NCBI GenBank assembly: GCA_023957375.1
Contig: JAMLHB010000001.1
Span: 744,001-808,000, forward strand
DNA: 64,000 nucleotides
Source of the DNA: Flavobacteriales bacterium
Lineage (GTDB): Bacteria > Bacteroidota > Bacteroidia > Flavobacteriales_F > PHOS-HE28
Reading direction: 5' to 3'
A program made the position numbers and the translations under genes. Of the stretch, positions 35,681-46,880 are shown in pieces (positions within the stretch are counted from its first letter, which is position 1; the number at the start of each line of letters is the position of its first letter). The notes below the pieces were generated by a model. It was not told the DNA's origin and ran no database searches. It saw only the letters and a program-made list of their open reading frames with translations.

Positions 35681-36901
35681 ATGTCCATGATCCGCACTGT
35701 CAGTTTCCTGGCCTTGTTCGTGGGCATTGCCCCTGCCCATGCCCAACTGGGCGGCGGCGACAGTACCCTCACCAAAGTGGGAAAGCCTGCGGTGAAGTGG
35801 TATGATCGTTTCAAGATCCGCGGCTATGCCCAAGTGCGTTACAACGGCTTGTTCGCAACCAATGACAGCCTGGGGTGTGCGCAATGTGACCGGAGCTGGG
35901 GCGGAGAAAACGGTTTTTTCATCCGTCGACTGCGCATTGCGTTCAGCGGCAATGTCCACCCGCGCGTGTACGTTTATGTGCAACCTGATTTCGTCAGTTG
36001 GGCAGGTGGCTCAGGCTATGTGGCCCAATTGCGGGACTGTTTCGTGGACCTGGGCCTGGACCCGCGCAATGAACTGCGCCTGCGCCTGGGCCAAAGCAAG
36101 GTGCCCTTTGGTTATGAGAACATGCAGAGCAGTTCGCAACGGGTTCCCCTGGACCGGGCCGACCCGATCAACAGCGCCATCAAGGATGAGCGCGATGTTG
36201 GGGCGTTTCTGTACTGGTCGCCGGCCGCTGTGCGGAAATTGGAGAAGATGTTCGTGGACGATGGGTTGAAGGGCAGTGGCGATTTTGGAGTGCTGGCCTT
36301 TGGCGTGTACAACGGGCAGGGTGCCAACCAGATGGACCAGAACCGCCAAATGCACTTGGTGGCCAGGGCGGCATGGCCGTTCAAGTTGGGAAAGCGGTAC
36401 TTGCAAGGAGCCCTTGCGGGATATGCGGGAGAATATGTGCTGGCCAAGAGCCAACTGAGCCCGGGTGTCCGAGCTGCCCCGGACCTCAGCTACGATGACC
36501 GGCGGGCATTGGTCTCCGTTTCCTTGTTTCCGGCACCGTTCGGGCTATTGGCCGAGTATAATGTTGGCCGCGGGCCTGAATTTGACCTGGACCGGGACAG
36601 CATCACCACCCGCGAACTGCAAGGCGGCTACATCACGGCCATGTACCGGATCCAGGCGGGCGAACAGGAGGTCATGCCGTTCATCCGCTACCAGCGCTAT
36701 TCCGGCGGCAAGAAGTTTGAGCAGGACGCGCGCAGCTACGATGTGGAGGACATTGAGTTTGGCGTGGAATGGCAACCGAACGAGAATTTCGAGCTGACGT
36801 GCGAATACTATGTGGCCGACCGCAGCTACATCGACCTGAAACTGCCGGTGAACCATCAGGAGGGCAGTTTGGTCCGCATACAGGCACAGTTCAAGTTCTG
36901 A
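35681..36901 (+). CDS. phosphate-selective porin O/P-type outer membrane protein
   Basis: 406 aa with signal peptide (VSFLALFVGIAPAHAQ). The body is a beta-barrel of the OprO/OprP family: FKIRGYAQVRYNG, GFFIRRLRIAFSGNVHPRVYVYVQPDF, LRLRLGQSKVPFGYENMQSSSQRVPLDRADPIN, and a final strand RIQAQFKF ending in Phe. It lets small anions, probably phosphate or pyrophosphate, across the outer membrane. The Pit/PhoU-like pair at 43.6-45.8 kb could use the same substrate, but the genes are not linked closely. Confidence 0.85.
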   Translation: MSMIRTVSFLALFVGIAPAHAQLGGGDSTLTKVGKPAVKWYDRFKIRGYAQVRYNGLFATNDSLGCAQCDRSWGGENGFFIRRLRIAFSGNVHPRVYVYVQPDFVSWAGGSGYVAQLRDCFVDLGLDPRNELRLRLGQSKVPFGYENMQSSSQRVPLDRADPINSAIKDERDVGAFLYWSPAAVRKLEKMFVDDGLKGSGDFGVLAFGVYNGQGANQMDQNRQMHLVARAAWPFKLGKRYLQGALAGYAGEYVLAKSQLSPGVRAAPDLSYDDRRALVSVSLFPAPFGLLAEYNVGRGPEFDLDRDSITTRELQGGYITAMYRIQAGEQEVMPFIRYQRYSGGKKFEQDARSYDVEDIEFGVEWQPNENFELTCEYYVADRSYIDLKLPVNHQEGSLVRIQAQFKF

Positions 36902-36943
36902 CCGTCCGGGCCAACGATGGCTGGAACTGGCCCTTGTCGTGGC

Positions 36944-39394
<2,451 letters not shown>

Positions 39395-39418
39395 GTCGAA
39401 GGTGCCAATGTGTCGTTT

Positions 39419-39449
39419 CAAAAATACGCCGCCCCGCCGGGTGGCCAAA
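39419..39449 (-). promoter_or_regulatory. full Bacteroidota promoter of lon (TTTG-N19-TATTTTTG)
   Basis: On the minus strand a -33 TTTG (39449-39446) is separated by 19 nt from a perfect -7 TATTTTTG (39426-39419). The spacing equals the published consensus for the housekeeping sigma factor of this phylum. The box ends 24 nt before the ATG at 39394. Confidence 0.75.
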
Positions 39450-39508
39450 CTGCCGTGATCGCGCGGCAAGGGCAAGCTCCATGCCGCTTTGCCATGCCTG
39501 CGAAGATG

Positions 39509-40693
39509 TCAGGTCCGGTAGCTTTCCGTCAGGCGGAACACTTCCGCGAGGATCTTGCGGTCAGCGGCATCCAGGGGCACGGACCTGCGTTGCATCACCA
39601 CCCGGCATGTATCCAGCGCCTTGTCCAACGCGTAGGTTGCACCGCCACCCCAGGAGAACGCGGGGATGTGCTTGTCGGGAAAGCCGCTGCCGAACACGTT
39701 GGCGCACACCCCGGCCACCGTGCCGGTGTTGAACATGGTGTTGATCCCGCTTTTGGCATGGTCGCCCATCACCAAGCCCAAAAATTGTTGGCCCGTGGGT
39801 GCGAAGGCTTCTGCCGCGTAGCTCCATGCTTTCACCTCGCCATACGTGTTCTTCAGGTTGCTGGTGTTGGTGTCCGCGCCCAAATTGCACCATTCGCCCA
39901 GCACGCTGTTGCCTAAGAATCCATCGTGCCCTTTGTTGCTGTACCCGAGTATCACGCTGTTGTTCACCTCCCCGCCCACCCGGCATTCCGGCCCGAAGGA
40001 ACTGGCACCGTAGATCTTGGCGCCCATTTTTAATTGGGAATGATCGCCGAGGGCGAAGGGCCCGCGGATCATGCAGCCTTCCATCACCTCGGCATCGCGC
40101 CCGATCCAGATGGGTCCATTGGTGGTGTTGAGGATGCTCGCCTCCACTTTGGCCCCGGGTTCCAAAAAGACCTTTGCCGCATCGCCGATCACGGTGTTGA
40201 GCGCGCTGAGGGGCCCGCTGCGGCGGCCTTCGGCGAGCATGGCAAAATCGTTGGCGATGGCAGCACCGCAGTGCTGGAACAGGTGCCACGGACGTTCCAT
40301 GAGGGTGGCCTGACCGCTGAATTCCTTCTGGGAGAAATAGGCTGGCGCCATGGTCCAGTCCATTTCCGCGGTGTGGGAGTATCCCTCGGAACAGAACGCA
40401 AGCGGCCTTCCACCCTGCACCAGCGCTTCCCCCGGATCAAGGTCCAGCACGGCGGCCGCGATGGCAGCCGTTGGCAACATGCCGCCATGCACTTCCCACA
40501 GCCTGCCGCCGCCCACTTCGGGGAATTTGGCCTGCAGGTATGCTTCCGTGCGGAAGCCTACCGGCAAGTCGGTGAGGCGCTGCCAGGACCCGGCAATGGT
40601 GTGGATGCCTGCGCGCAGTGCGCCCACGGGGCGGGTGTGGGTCAAGGGCAGCAGGTGCTTGTGCAACCCGGCATCGGACAGGAGGATGGACAT
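39509..40693 (-). CDS. GlmU-like putative sugar nucleotidyltransferase (Bacteroidota alternative form)
   Basis: 394 aa. The start MSILLSDAGLHKHLLPLTHTRPVGALRAGI and the long left-handed beta-helix (SILNTTNGPIWIGRDAEVMEGCMIRGPFALGDHSQLKMGAKIYG) match the family proposed as an alternative GlmU in Bacteroidota, which would make UDP-GlcNAc. The usual nucleotidyltransferase signature G.GTRM is absent at the N-terminus, as in that family. The C-terminal NTSNLKNTYGEVK and NTMFNTGTVAGVCANVFGSGFP are conserved parts. The ATG at 40693 gives the right length. Function is inferred from the family, not shown. Confidence 0.85.
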   Translation of the reverse strand: MSILLSDAGLHKHLLPLTHTRPVGALRAGIHTIAGSWQRLTDLPVGFRTEAYLQAKFPEVGGGRLWEVHGGMLPTAAIAAAVLDLDPGEALVQGGRPLAFCSEGYSHTAEMDWTMAPAYFSQKEFSGQATLMERPWHLFQHCGAAIANDFAMLAEGRRSGPLSALNTVIGDAAKVFLEPGAKVEASILNTTNGPIWIGRDAEVMEGCMIRGPFALGDHSQLKMGAKIYGASSFGPECRVGGEVNNSVILGYSNKGHDGFLGNSVLGEWCNLGADTNTSNLKNTYGEVKAWSYAAEAFAPTGQQFLGLVMGDHAKSGINTMFNTGTVAGVCANVFGSGFPDKHIPAFSWGGGATYALDKALDTCRVVMQRRSVPLDAADRKILAEVFRLTESYRT

Positions 40694-40906
40694 GCTTGGC
40701 ACTGCGTGGTGATGGCGCGAAGGTCGGAAGAGTTGACGGGATTGGGTTTCGTGGTCACCAATTGTCCGTTGCCCGTTGTCAGGCAAGGCCGCGAGGTTAT
40801 GCTCCCCATACGCTGCGAACCAGTCCAAAGCCGAGGCGACAAGGGGAAAAGCCAGGCAAGCCGGGAAAGGGCGCGCTGCCACGCGCACCCTCCCCGACCA
40901 TTGCCA

Positions 40907-41569
40907 TTAAATGTGCAGTGCTTCCGCAGCTGGCACGGCTTCACGCACGAAAGCACAGGCATTGATCACATCCACCTTGCCGGTGGACACGTTGTACATG
41001 GCCCCGGCAAGGCCCACTTCCCCGCTTGCCAAGCGTTCGCGCACGATGGGGCTTTGGGTGATGATGTCATCAATGGAGACGCAGACATTGGCTGCGGCAA
41101 CACGATCCTTGTATGTGGCCGGATCACCGGTACCGCAGGGTACCCGTGCAATGGCGGGCTGGATGCGGTCCAATGTGCCTGTCAGGTTGCCCATGCGCAC
41201 CTTGTCACAAGCCCCGGCCACTGCACCGCACGCTGTGTGGCCAAGGACCATCACCAGCTTAACGCCTGCCGCGGCTACGGCGTATTCGATGCTTCCGAGG
41301 ACGTCTTGGGAAACCACATTCCCGGCCACGCGAATGCTGAACAGGTCGCCCAAGCCTTGGTCAAAGACCAGTTCCACGCCGGTGCGCGAGTCCATGCAGC
41401 TCAAGATCACTGCACCTGGGAACTGCCCATTTGCGGTGGCTTGCACCTGTTGCTGGAAATCGCGGTTGGCCTTCAGGTTTGCCGCAAACCGGGCATTCCC
41501 GGCGAGCAGCACGCGCAGCATGTCCGCCGGGGTCAGCTCGGCGCGAAATTCCTTGGTGAGCGTCCTCAT
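40907..41569 (-). CDS. beta-class carbonic anhydrase
   Basis: 220 aa. It interconverts CO2 and bicarbonate. Zinc ligands are Cys58 (SCMDSRTG, with Asp60 and Arg62 as the catalytic dyad), His111 and Cys114 (GHTACGAVAGAC). It overlaps the preceding SulP transporter gene by 4 bp (41566-41569), so both are made together. This pairing suggests a bicarbonate uptake/hydration unit. Confidence 0.94.
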   Translation of the reverse strand: MRTLTKEFRAELTPADMLRVLLAGNARFAANLKANRDFQQQVQATANGQFPGAVILSCMDSRTGVELVFDQGLGDLFSIRVAGNVVSQDVLGSIEYAVAAAGVKLVMVLGHTACGAVAGACDKVRMGNLTGTLDRIQPAIARVPCGTGDPATYKDRVAAANVCVSIDDIITQSPIVRERLASGEVGLAGAMYNVSTGKVDVINACAFVREAVPAAEALHI

Positions 41570-43161
41570 GCTTGCAACGTGTTTGGTTGTACACCTGCAA
41601 AGCGGAAGGACTCACGCACATGTTTCATGCTCAGCTGGGCGGCGGTGCGGTGCCATCGATGCTGGCGGTGGCCAACGACTTCCACCTGCGAACCCTTTCC
41701 AGCCGCGCGCAACTTGCCCTCTTCCAGTACCTCATGTATGTCCGGTTCCAAGGCTACGGTGCGGCTGATGTCGATGACGACGTGTGAACCTGGCGGAAGT
41801 TCATCGAGCATGCGCTGAATGCTGGCCTTGTTCAAGAAACTTGTTTCTTCGCCCAGGGCGATCTTGATCGGCCTGCCCGGCAGTTTGGAGCGTTCCAACA
41901 AGTGAAAAGCTACCCTGTAGTTGTTGCGCAGAATGATGAACAAGGCTACCGCCATACCTAAGCCCACGCCCTGCAACAAGTCCAGGAACACCACGCCCAC
42001 TACCGTGGCGATGAAGGGGATGAAGCGCGTCCAGCCACCTTTCCACATTTCTGTAAAGAGCACCGGCTTGGCCAATTTGTAGCCCACTTGCAGCAGGATG
42101 GCTGCCAGCGCAGCAAAGGGGATCATGGCCAATACACCGGGAAAAAGCACCAAGGCCAGCAGGATCCACAGGCCGTGCAGCATGGCGGAGCGCTTGGTGC
42201 GCCCGCCTGATTGGATGTTGGTGGAACTGCGCACGATCACTTGTGTTACGGGCAAAGCCCCCAATAATCCGGCAGCAACATTGCCCACGCCCTGTGCCAA
42301 CAGCTCGCGATTCTTCGGAGTTACGCGCCGTTGCGGGTCTAATTTGTCCGCGGCTTCCACGGAGAGCAGTGTTTCCAAGCTGGCCACCACGGCCAGGGTG
42401 AGCGCGGTGGTCCATACTTGCATGTTGGCGACCCCACCCCATTCCGGGTCGGGGAACAGTGTGCTCCAAGCACTCCCGGACAGATCGGGCAAGCTGACGA
42501 AATGTGCCATGGACAGCTCCCCGAGCGGGGAAAATCCGACCAGCGCAGCCATGGCCACCCCAACGACAACAGCCACCAACGGGCCGGGCACCATGGACAA
42601 GATCGCATTGCGGCGCACCAACGGCAAATCCCAAAGGATCAGTACGGCCAAGCAGGTCAAGGCAATGGCCAGCGCGCTGTAGTTGGGGCTTGACACGGCT
42701 AAGCCAAGTGTGGAAAACACGCCGCCTTCAACCTGCGCACCGGAAACAAAGCCCAAGGCGTGCGGTACCTGCGTAAGGGCGATGAAGATCCCGATACCGG
42801 CAAGCATGCCCTTGATCACGGATGATGGAAAGAAGTAGGCGATCGTGCCGCCTTTGGCCAATCCAAGCACCACCTGCATTACGCCCGCCAGGAGCACGGC
42901 CATGAGGAAGAGTTGGAAAGAACCCAGCGCGGCCACGCTGGTGATCACGATCGCGGCAAGGCCTGCGGCAGGACCTGACACACCAAGTTGCGAGCTGCTG
43001 ACGGCCCCAACGAGCAGGCCTCCGATCATGCCTGCAAGCAGACCTGCGAAGGGTGGCACTCCGGAAGCCAAGGCAATGCCGAGGCACAACGGGATGGCCA
43101 CCAAGGAAACAACCAAAGAGGAAGGGAGGTCGCGTTTCAGCGACCCGAAAACGGTTTTCAT
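41566..43161 (-). CDS. SulP-family anion transporter (probable bicarbonate or sulfate)
   Basis: 531 aa with about 12 membrane segments. Family pattern: DLPSSLVVSLVAIPLCLGIALASGVPPFAGLLAGMIGG near the start, SGPAAGLAAIVITSV, and ELLAQGVGNVAAGLLGALPVTQVIVRSSTNIQSGGRTKRSAMLHG in the middle. The C-terminal part is a STAS-like segment (ETSFLNKASIQRMLDELPPGSHVVIDISRTVALEPDIHEVLEE). The coupled carbonic anhydrase argues for bicarbonate rather than sulfate, as in BicA-like transporters. I start at the ATG at 43161, which opens MKTVFGSLKRDLPSS. Confidence 0.9.
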   Translation of the reverse strand: MKTVFGSLKRDLPSSLVVSLVAIPLCLGIALASGVPPFAGLLAGMIGGLLVGAVSSSQLGVSGPAAGLAAIVITSVAALGSFQLFLMAVLLAGVMQVVLGLAKGGTIAYFFPSSVIKGMLAGIGIFIALTQVPHALGFVSGAQVEGGVFSTLGLAVSSPNYSALAIALTCLAVLILWDLPLVRRNAILSMVPGPLVAVVVGVAMAALVGFSPLGELSMAHFVSLPDLSGSAWSTLFPDPEWGGVANMQVWTTALTLAVVASLETLLSVEAADKLDPQRRVTPKNRELLAQGVGNVAAGLLGALPVTQVIVRSSTNIQSGGRTKRSAMLHGLWILLALVLFPGVLAMIPFAALAAILLQVGYKLAKPVLFTEMWKGGWTRFIPFIATVVGVVFLDLLQGVGLGMAVALFIILRNNYRVAFHLLERSKLPGRPIKIALGEETSFLNKASIQRMLDELPPGSHVVIDISRTVALEPDIHEVLEEGKLRAAGKGSQVEVVGHRQHRWHRTAAQLSMKHVRESFRFAGVQPNTLQA

Positions 43162-43268
43162 GTTCAGAAATTTGGACTGGGACCCGCCACGGCCAAGCCA
43201 AAGCGCACCGGATCCCGGATGGTGCGCGTTAAGAGGCTGGCAATAAAGCGCCACAAGGGCGCGGGGCT

Positions 43269-43589
43269 TCAGGCCGTCCGGGGAGGTTGCAACAGCACTT
43301 CGCCCACGGGGCCTGCCGGAACGGCTTCATCGCCGTGGCAGATGAACCCCTTGACGCACTGATCAAAATGCTGGGTGATTCCCGCCCAGGAGCGATGGTC
43401 GTGCAGGACCGGCTTCAGCACCTCACGGCCATGCTGTTGTTCCTCCTCCACAGGCGCTTGGGCGGCGATCACTTTGCCCGATGCAACGCCCAGCAGGGTG
43501 GGCAAGGCCACCGTGGACAGGAGCAGACCCGTACACAAGGCGGCCAAAGCCACCAAGTACAGGGAGGGTTTGCGCATTGGTCGGTGCAT
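43269..43589 (-). CDS. small exported or membrane-anchored protein, unknown
   Basis: 106 aa. The ATG at 43589 is 6 nt after a perfect TATCTTTG promoter box, which is the best evidence that the frame is real; the ATG at 43577 is an alternative. The N-terminus is a long hydrophobic segment (SLYLVALAALCTGLLLSTVALPTLLGVASG), either an uncleaved anchor or a signal peptide. The remainder is polar, with two cysteines in CVKGFICHG followed by acidic residues. I do not recognise the family. It lies between pit and the SulP gene on the same strand. Confidence 0.55.
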   Translation of the reverse strand: MHRPMRKPSLYLVALAALCTGLLLSTVALPTLLGVASGKVIAAQAPVEEEQQHGREVLKPVLHDHRSWAGITQHFDQCVKGFICHGDEAVPAGPVGEVLLQPPRTA

Positions 43590-43595
43590 CAGGGG

Positions 43596-43603
43596 CAAAG
43601 ATA
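43596..43603 (-). promoter_or_regulatory. perfect -7 box (TATCTTTG) before the small exported protein gene
   Basis: Exact TAnnTTTG match on the minus strand, 6 nt before the ATG at 43589. Confidence 0.55.
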
Positions 43604-43645
43604 CCGGGGACAGGGAACGGATGCTTTGGAAAAAATGTTGCACGG

Positions 43646-45046
43646 TCAAAGATCGAACATCATGCAGCACCAATAGGCCAGGGCAGCCAGCGCCGCGCTT
43701 ACCGGAATGGTGATGATCCACGCCCAGAGCAGCCGCACGGTAACGCCCCAGCGCACGGCACTGAGCCGCTTGATGGCCCCCACCCCGATGATGGACCCGG
43801 TGATGGTGTGCGTGGTGCTTACCGGTATGCCCATCTGCTCGGTGAGGTAGAGCGTCATGGCGCCACCGGTCTCGGCACAAACGCCTTCCAACGCCGATAC
43901 CTTGGTGATGCGTGTACCCATGGTTTTGATGATCCTCCACCCACCGCTCAAGGTGCCCAAGCTGATCATGGTATAACAGGCCAAGGGCACCCAGTCCGGC
44001 ATGTCCTTGAAGTTGGCGATGTTGCCATTGGCGATCAGGGCGGCCGCTATGATGCCCATGACCTTTTGCGCATCGTTGCCCCCATGCCCCAGGCTGAAGG
44101 CGGCGGAACTGGCCAGTTGCAGGTGCTTGTACATCCGGGCCATGGTGAAGGCGTTCGGCGTGCGGATCTTCTCCTCGTAGATGTATGAGGCGCAGAAGAG
44201 GGCGAACAGGAACATGATGCCGTAACGGATGAAGCTGTTGTCCCCGTTGGCGATCGCCTTGGCCATTTTCGCCTGGTCCGCATTCGGGGCCACCTCGCGC
44301 TTGATCATGGCCGCCACTCCGTCGGCTCCTTTGCGCGGGTACATGGCGATGTAGGGCACCGCCTCCTCATAGTGCAGCTTGGCCGCCTCGTATTCGGCCT
44401 GGAACTCGGGGTGCAGCATCGCCTTTTCCTCCAGGGAAGGCACGCCCATGGCCGTGGCCAGGTTGCGTTCCATTTTGCCTTCCTGCAAGTGCACGAAAAG
44501 CAGCCAAGTGAACACGCCGCTAAGCAGGATCAGGCACACGCGGAACCAGGTGTTTTCCACCAAGTTCACCAAGGTGATGAACATGCTCATGGCCATGCCC
44601 ACTACCGGTGCCAGGAAGATGAACGCCACGATCACCAGGATCTTGTTGCTTTCCACCACCTCGGCCACGGAGAGCCCGTTGTAGTGGGTGAAGGCATGGG
44701 CCAGCGCAGCCCCGGCAAAGCCGCCGATCAGGGTGTGCGAACTGCTGCTGGGGATGCCGTACCACCAGGTAAGCAGGTTCCAAATGATGGCCGCCACCAA
44801 GCCGCTGAGGATCACCGGCAGGGTGATGAATTCCTCGTGCACCACCTTGCTGATGGTGTTGGCCACCGCATGGTCCTTGAAGATGAAAAAGGCCGCGAAG
44901 TTGAACACGGCCGCCCACAGCACCGCCTGCAAGGGTGAAAGCACCTTGGTGCTCACCACCGTGGCGATCGCGTTGGCCGCATCGTGGAAGCCATTGATGT
45001 AGTCGAACACCAATGCCAGAATGATGATGGTGATGAGCAGGCTCAT
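43646..45046 (-). CDS. pit: Pit-family inorganic phosphate transporter
   Basis: 466 aa with about ten membrane segments. The PiT repeats are visible as DYINGFHDAANAIATVVSTKVLSP near the N-terminus and SAAFSLGHGGNDAQKVMGIIAAAL in the second half, plus WYGIPSSSSHTLIGGFAG and MGIPVSTTHTITGSIIGVGA. It takes up metal-phosphate complexes with protons. Residues ~170-260 form a soluble loop. It follows the PhoU-like gene by 61 bp on the same strand, a standard phosphate-uptake pair. Confidence 0.94.
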   Translation of the reverse strand: MSLLITIIILALVFDYINGFHDAANAIATVVSTKVLSPLQAVLWAAVFNFAAFFIFKDHAVANTISKVVHEEFITLPVILSGLVAAIIWNLLTWWYGIPSSSSHTLIGGFAGAALAHAFTHYNGLSVAEVVESNKILVIVAFIFLAPVVGMAMSMFITLVNLVENTWFRVCLILLSGVFTWLLFVHLQEGKMERNLATAMGVPSLEEKAMLHPEFQAEYEAAKLHYEEAVPYIAMYPRKGADGVAAMIKREVAPNADQAKMAKAIANGDNSFIRYGIMFLFALFCASYIYEEKIRTPNAFTMARMYKHLQLASSAAFSLGHGGNDAQKVMGIIAAALIANGNIANFKDMPDWVPLACYTMISLGTLSGGWRIIKTMGTRITKVSALEGVCAETGGAMTLYLTEQMGIPVSTTHTITGSIIGVGAIKRLSAVRWGVTVRLLWAWIITIPVSAALAALAYWCCMMFDL

Positions 45047-45107
45047 GGCGCCGGTATGTTCGTGCCCGAACGGGCGCCTCCCTCAGTTTGGTGAAAGCCC
45101 TTCCCCA

Positions 45108-45755
45108 TCAGGCATACTTCAGCATGATCGACTCGATCACGTTGGCCACGTCCTCGCACTTGTCCGTGGCCATCTCCAGCATCATGTACGTGTCGCGCAT
45201 CTTGATCAGGTGGATCGCGTCCTTTTCGTGCAGGAACAATTGTTCGATCGCCGAGTCGCATACTTCATCCGCCTCGTTCTCCATGCTGTTCACATCGATG
45301 ACGAACTGCTGGTGCGCATTGGGCTTGTTCAGTTCGTGCAGGTGGTGCACGGCCATCTGCACGATCTTGGCCCCTTCGTGCACTAAGCGCGCCAGTTCGC
45401 GGCATGCTTCATCGGGCTTGTCAATGTGGAAGAGCTCCAAGTTTTTTGCGCTGGCCAGGATGTAGTCGGCCACGTCATCCAAGCTCCCGGCCAAAGCATG
45501 GATGTCCTCCCGGTCGATCGGGGTGATGAAGTTGCGGGCCAGTTCCTGGAAGATGGTGTGCGTGAGGTCGTCGTTCGCCCGCTCCTGAAGCACTAAGCGC
45601 TCCAGGATGGCCGTGCGCTGCGGGCCCGGCTCCGAGGCCATGGCCAATACCAGGTCCTCGCTCATCTTCAACACATTGGCCGCTGATGCTTCAAAGTGGA
45701 AGAAGAACACCTTGTCCTTCGGTTTGAACATCCGGAAGAAGGCTCCTATCGGCAT
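45108..45755 (-). CDS. PhoU-like (DUF47) phosphate transport regulator
   Basis: 215 aa, all helical. The family pattern is FFHFEASAANVLKMSEDLVLA, the ITPIDREDIHALAGSLDDVADYI segment (conserved metal-binding D/E..D) and MENEADEVCDSAIEQLF. DUF47 proteins pair with Pit transporters and are thought to regulate them. The ATG at 45755 follows a perfect promoter box; the Met at the MFKPKDK position is an alternative. First gene of the unit with pit. Confidence 0.92.
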   Translation of the reverse strand: MPIGAFFRMFKPKDKVFFFHFEASAANVLKMSEDLVLAMASEPGPQRTAILERLVLQERANDDLTHTIFQELARNFITPIDREDIHALAGSLDDVADYILASAKNLELFHIDKPDEACRELARLVHEGAKIVQMAVHHLHELNKPNAHQQFVIDVNSMENEADEVCDSAIEQLFLHEKDAIHLIKMRDTYMMLEMATDKCEDVANVIESIMLKYA

Positions 45756-45776
45756 GGCATGCTGGCTTATGGCGGC

Positions 45777-45784
45777 CAAATGTA
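45777..45784 (-). promoter_or_regulatory. perfect -7 box (TACATTTG) of the PhoU-like/pit unit
   Basis: Exact TAnnTTTG match on the minus strand, 21 nt before the ATG at 45755. Confidence 0.55.
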
Positions 45785-45918
45785 GCGGCAGTGGACCCAA
45801 TGAACAGGACGAAGGCTTGGAATTGATGAAGTGTTAACCTGCTTGGCGATGTAGTTCCGGCCTCCCGTGTTGCAGGATTGGCGGTTGTGCAGGTGTGTGG
45901 GGCAAGGGTATTAGGGTA

Positions 45919-45928
45919 AGGGGGTGCG
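45919..45928. repeat. left target-site duplication of MITE copy 2
   Basis: AGGGGGTGCG, identical to 46201-46210 on the other side of the element. Confidence 0.8.
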
Positions 45929-46200
45929 CAGGGCTATCGCCTTTTATCATGCGCCTGGCGGCGCTTATCCAATACTGGGGCGAACCACGGACCATACCGA
46001 TGGACACGGATCGCGAGCCTCTCCGGGTATCGGGCACAAAGTCGTGGCCCACTTCCTACATCGCGCATTTAGCCGTGTTCCCCCGGCAGGCATTGGGGGG
46101 CTGTGCACTGCGCCTTTGCGAAGCCTTCGGCGAAGCGAGGTCCGTGGTTGAGAATTCGGGAAAATCGCGACCACAGGACGCGCAAGAGGCGATAGCTCTG
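45929..46200. mobile_element. MITE-like element, copy 2, with intact target duplication
   Basis: 272 bp. The terminal inverted repeats are AGGGCTATCGCCTTTT at 45930-45945 and the complement of AGAGCTATCGCCTCTT at 46184-46199; the outermost bases (C at 45929, G at 46200) also pair. The element is flanked directly by the 10-bp repeat AGGGGGTGCG. It is colinear with copy 1 at 15881-16120 but has about 55 extra bases in the middle (46080-46140) holding a small GCCTTCGGCGAAGC hairpin. No protein is encoded. The target duplication ends 21 bp upstream of the promoter-like box of the next gene. It fills most of the 488-bp gap between the PhoU-like gene and the gene at 46244. Confidence 0.88.
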
Positions 46201-46210
46201 AGGGGGTGCG
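46201..46210. repeat. right target-site duplication of MITE copy 2
   Basis: AGGGGGTGCG, identical to 45919-45928. Confidence 0.8.
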
Positions 46211-46243
46211 TGAACATTGCCACTGCCTCAGTAGGTTCGCACC

Positions 46244-46846
46244 ATGTTTTACGCGTTCAACGGGTTCAAGCCGGTGGTGCATCCTTCGGCATTCGTGCAT
46301 CCGCAAGCGGCGGTCACCGGCAATGTGATCATTGGGCGAAATGTGTACATCGGGCCGGGTGCCGCTTTGCGCGGCGATTGGGGTGGTATTGTCATTGCCG
46401 ATGGTTGCAATGTGCAGGAAAACTGCACCGTGCACATGTTTCCCGGCGTTACTGTGCGGTTGGAGGAAGCGGCCCATATTGGCCACGGAGCCATCATCCA
46501 CGGCGCGCACGTGGGGCGCAATTGCTTAGTGGGCATGAACGCGGTGCTGATGGACCGCGTGGAACTGGGCGAGGGTTGCATCGTGGGGGCACTCGCCTTT
46601 CTTCCTGCCGATTCGGTGTGGGAGCCTAGGCAGGTGATCGTGGGCAACCCGGCGCGGGCCGTGAAGGCGGTAAGCGACGACATGCTGGCCTGGAAAACGG
46701 AGGGCACCAAGTTGTACCAGGCCCTGCCGGAGGAGTTGCGCATTTCCTTCCAGGAGTGCGAGCCCTTGCGTGAAGTGCCCAAGGACCTTCCCCACATGGA
46801 GGCCAAGTACCGCACTTGGCACGAGCGCCAAAAGGGTAATCCGTAG
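46244..46846 (+). CDS. gamma-carbonic anhydrase-like hexapeptide protein (PaaY/CaiE type)
   Basis: 200 aa. A left-handed beta-helix built of hexapeptide repeats (FVHPQAAVTGNVIIGRNVYIGPGAALRGDWGGIVIADGCNVQENCTVHMFPG) with metal-binding histidines in HIGHGAIIHGAHVGRNCLVGMNAVLMD. The C-terminal helix extension matches PaaY, a thioesterase of phenylacetate metabolism, and CaiE. No other phenylacetate genes are in the window, so I only name the fold family. A TAGGTTCG box at 46232-46239 lies just before the ATG, and MITE copy 2 sits immediately upstream of that. Confidence 0.88.
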   Translation: MFYAFNGFKPVVHPSAFVHPQAAVTGNVIIGRNVYIGPGAALRGDWGGIVIADGCNVQENCTVHMFPGVTVRLEEAAHIGHGAIIHGAHVGRNCLVGMNAVLMDRVELGEGCIVGALAFLPADSVWEPRQVIVGNPARAVKAVSDDMLAWKTEGTKLYQALPEELRISFQECEPLREVPKDLPHMEAKYRTWHERQKGNP

Positions 46847-46880
46847 GTCAAGGCGCCGGTTGTTCCGGCTTGGTACCGTG

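Noticed and set aside
45895..46629. 244-codon open frame across MITE copy 2
   Set aside because: It crosses the element ends and target duplication and overlaps the PaaY-like gene in another frame. The frame at 16013-16240 in copy 1 is rejected likewise.
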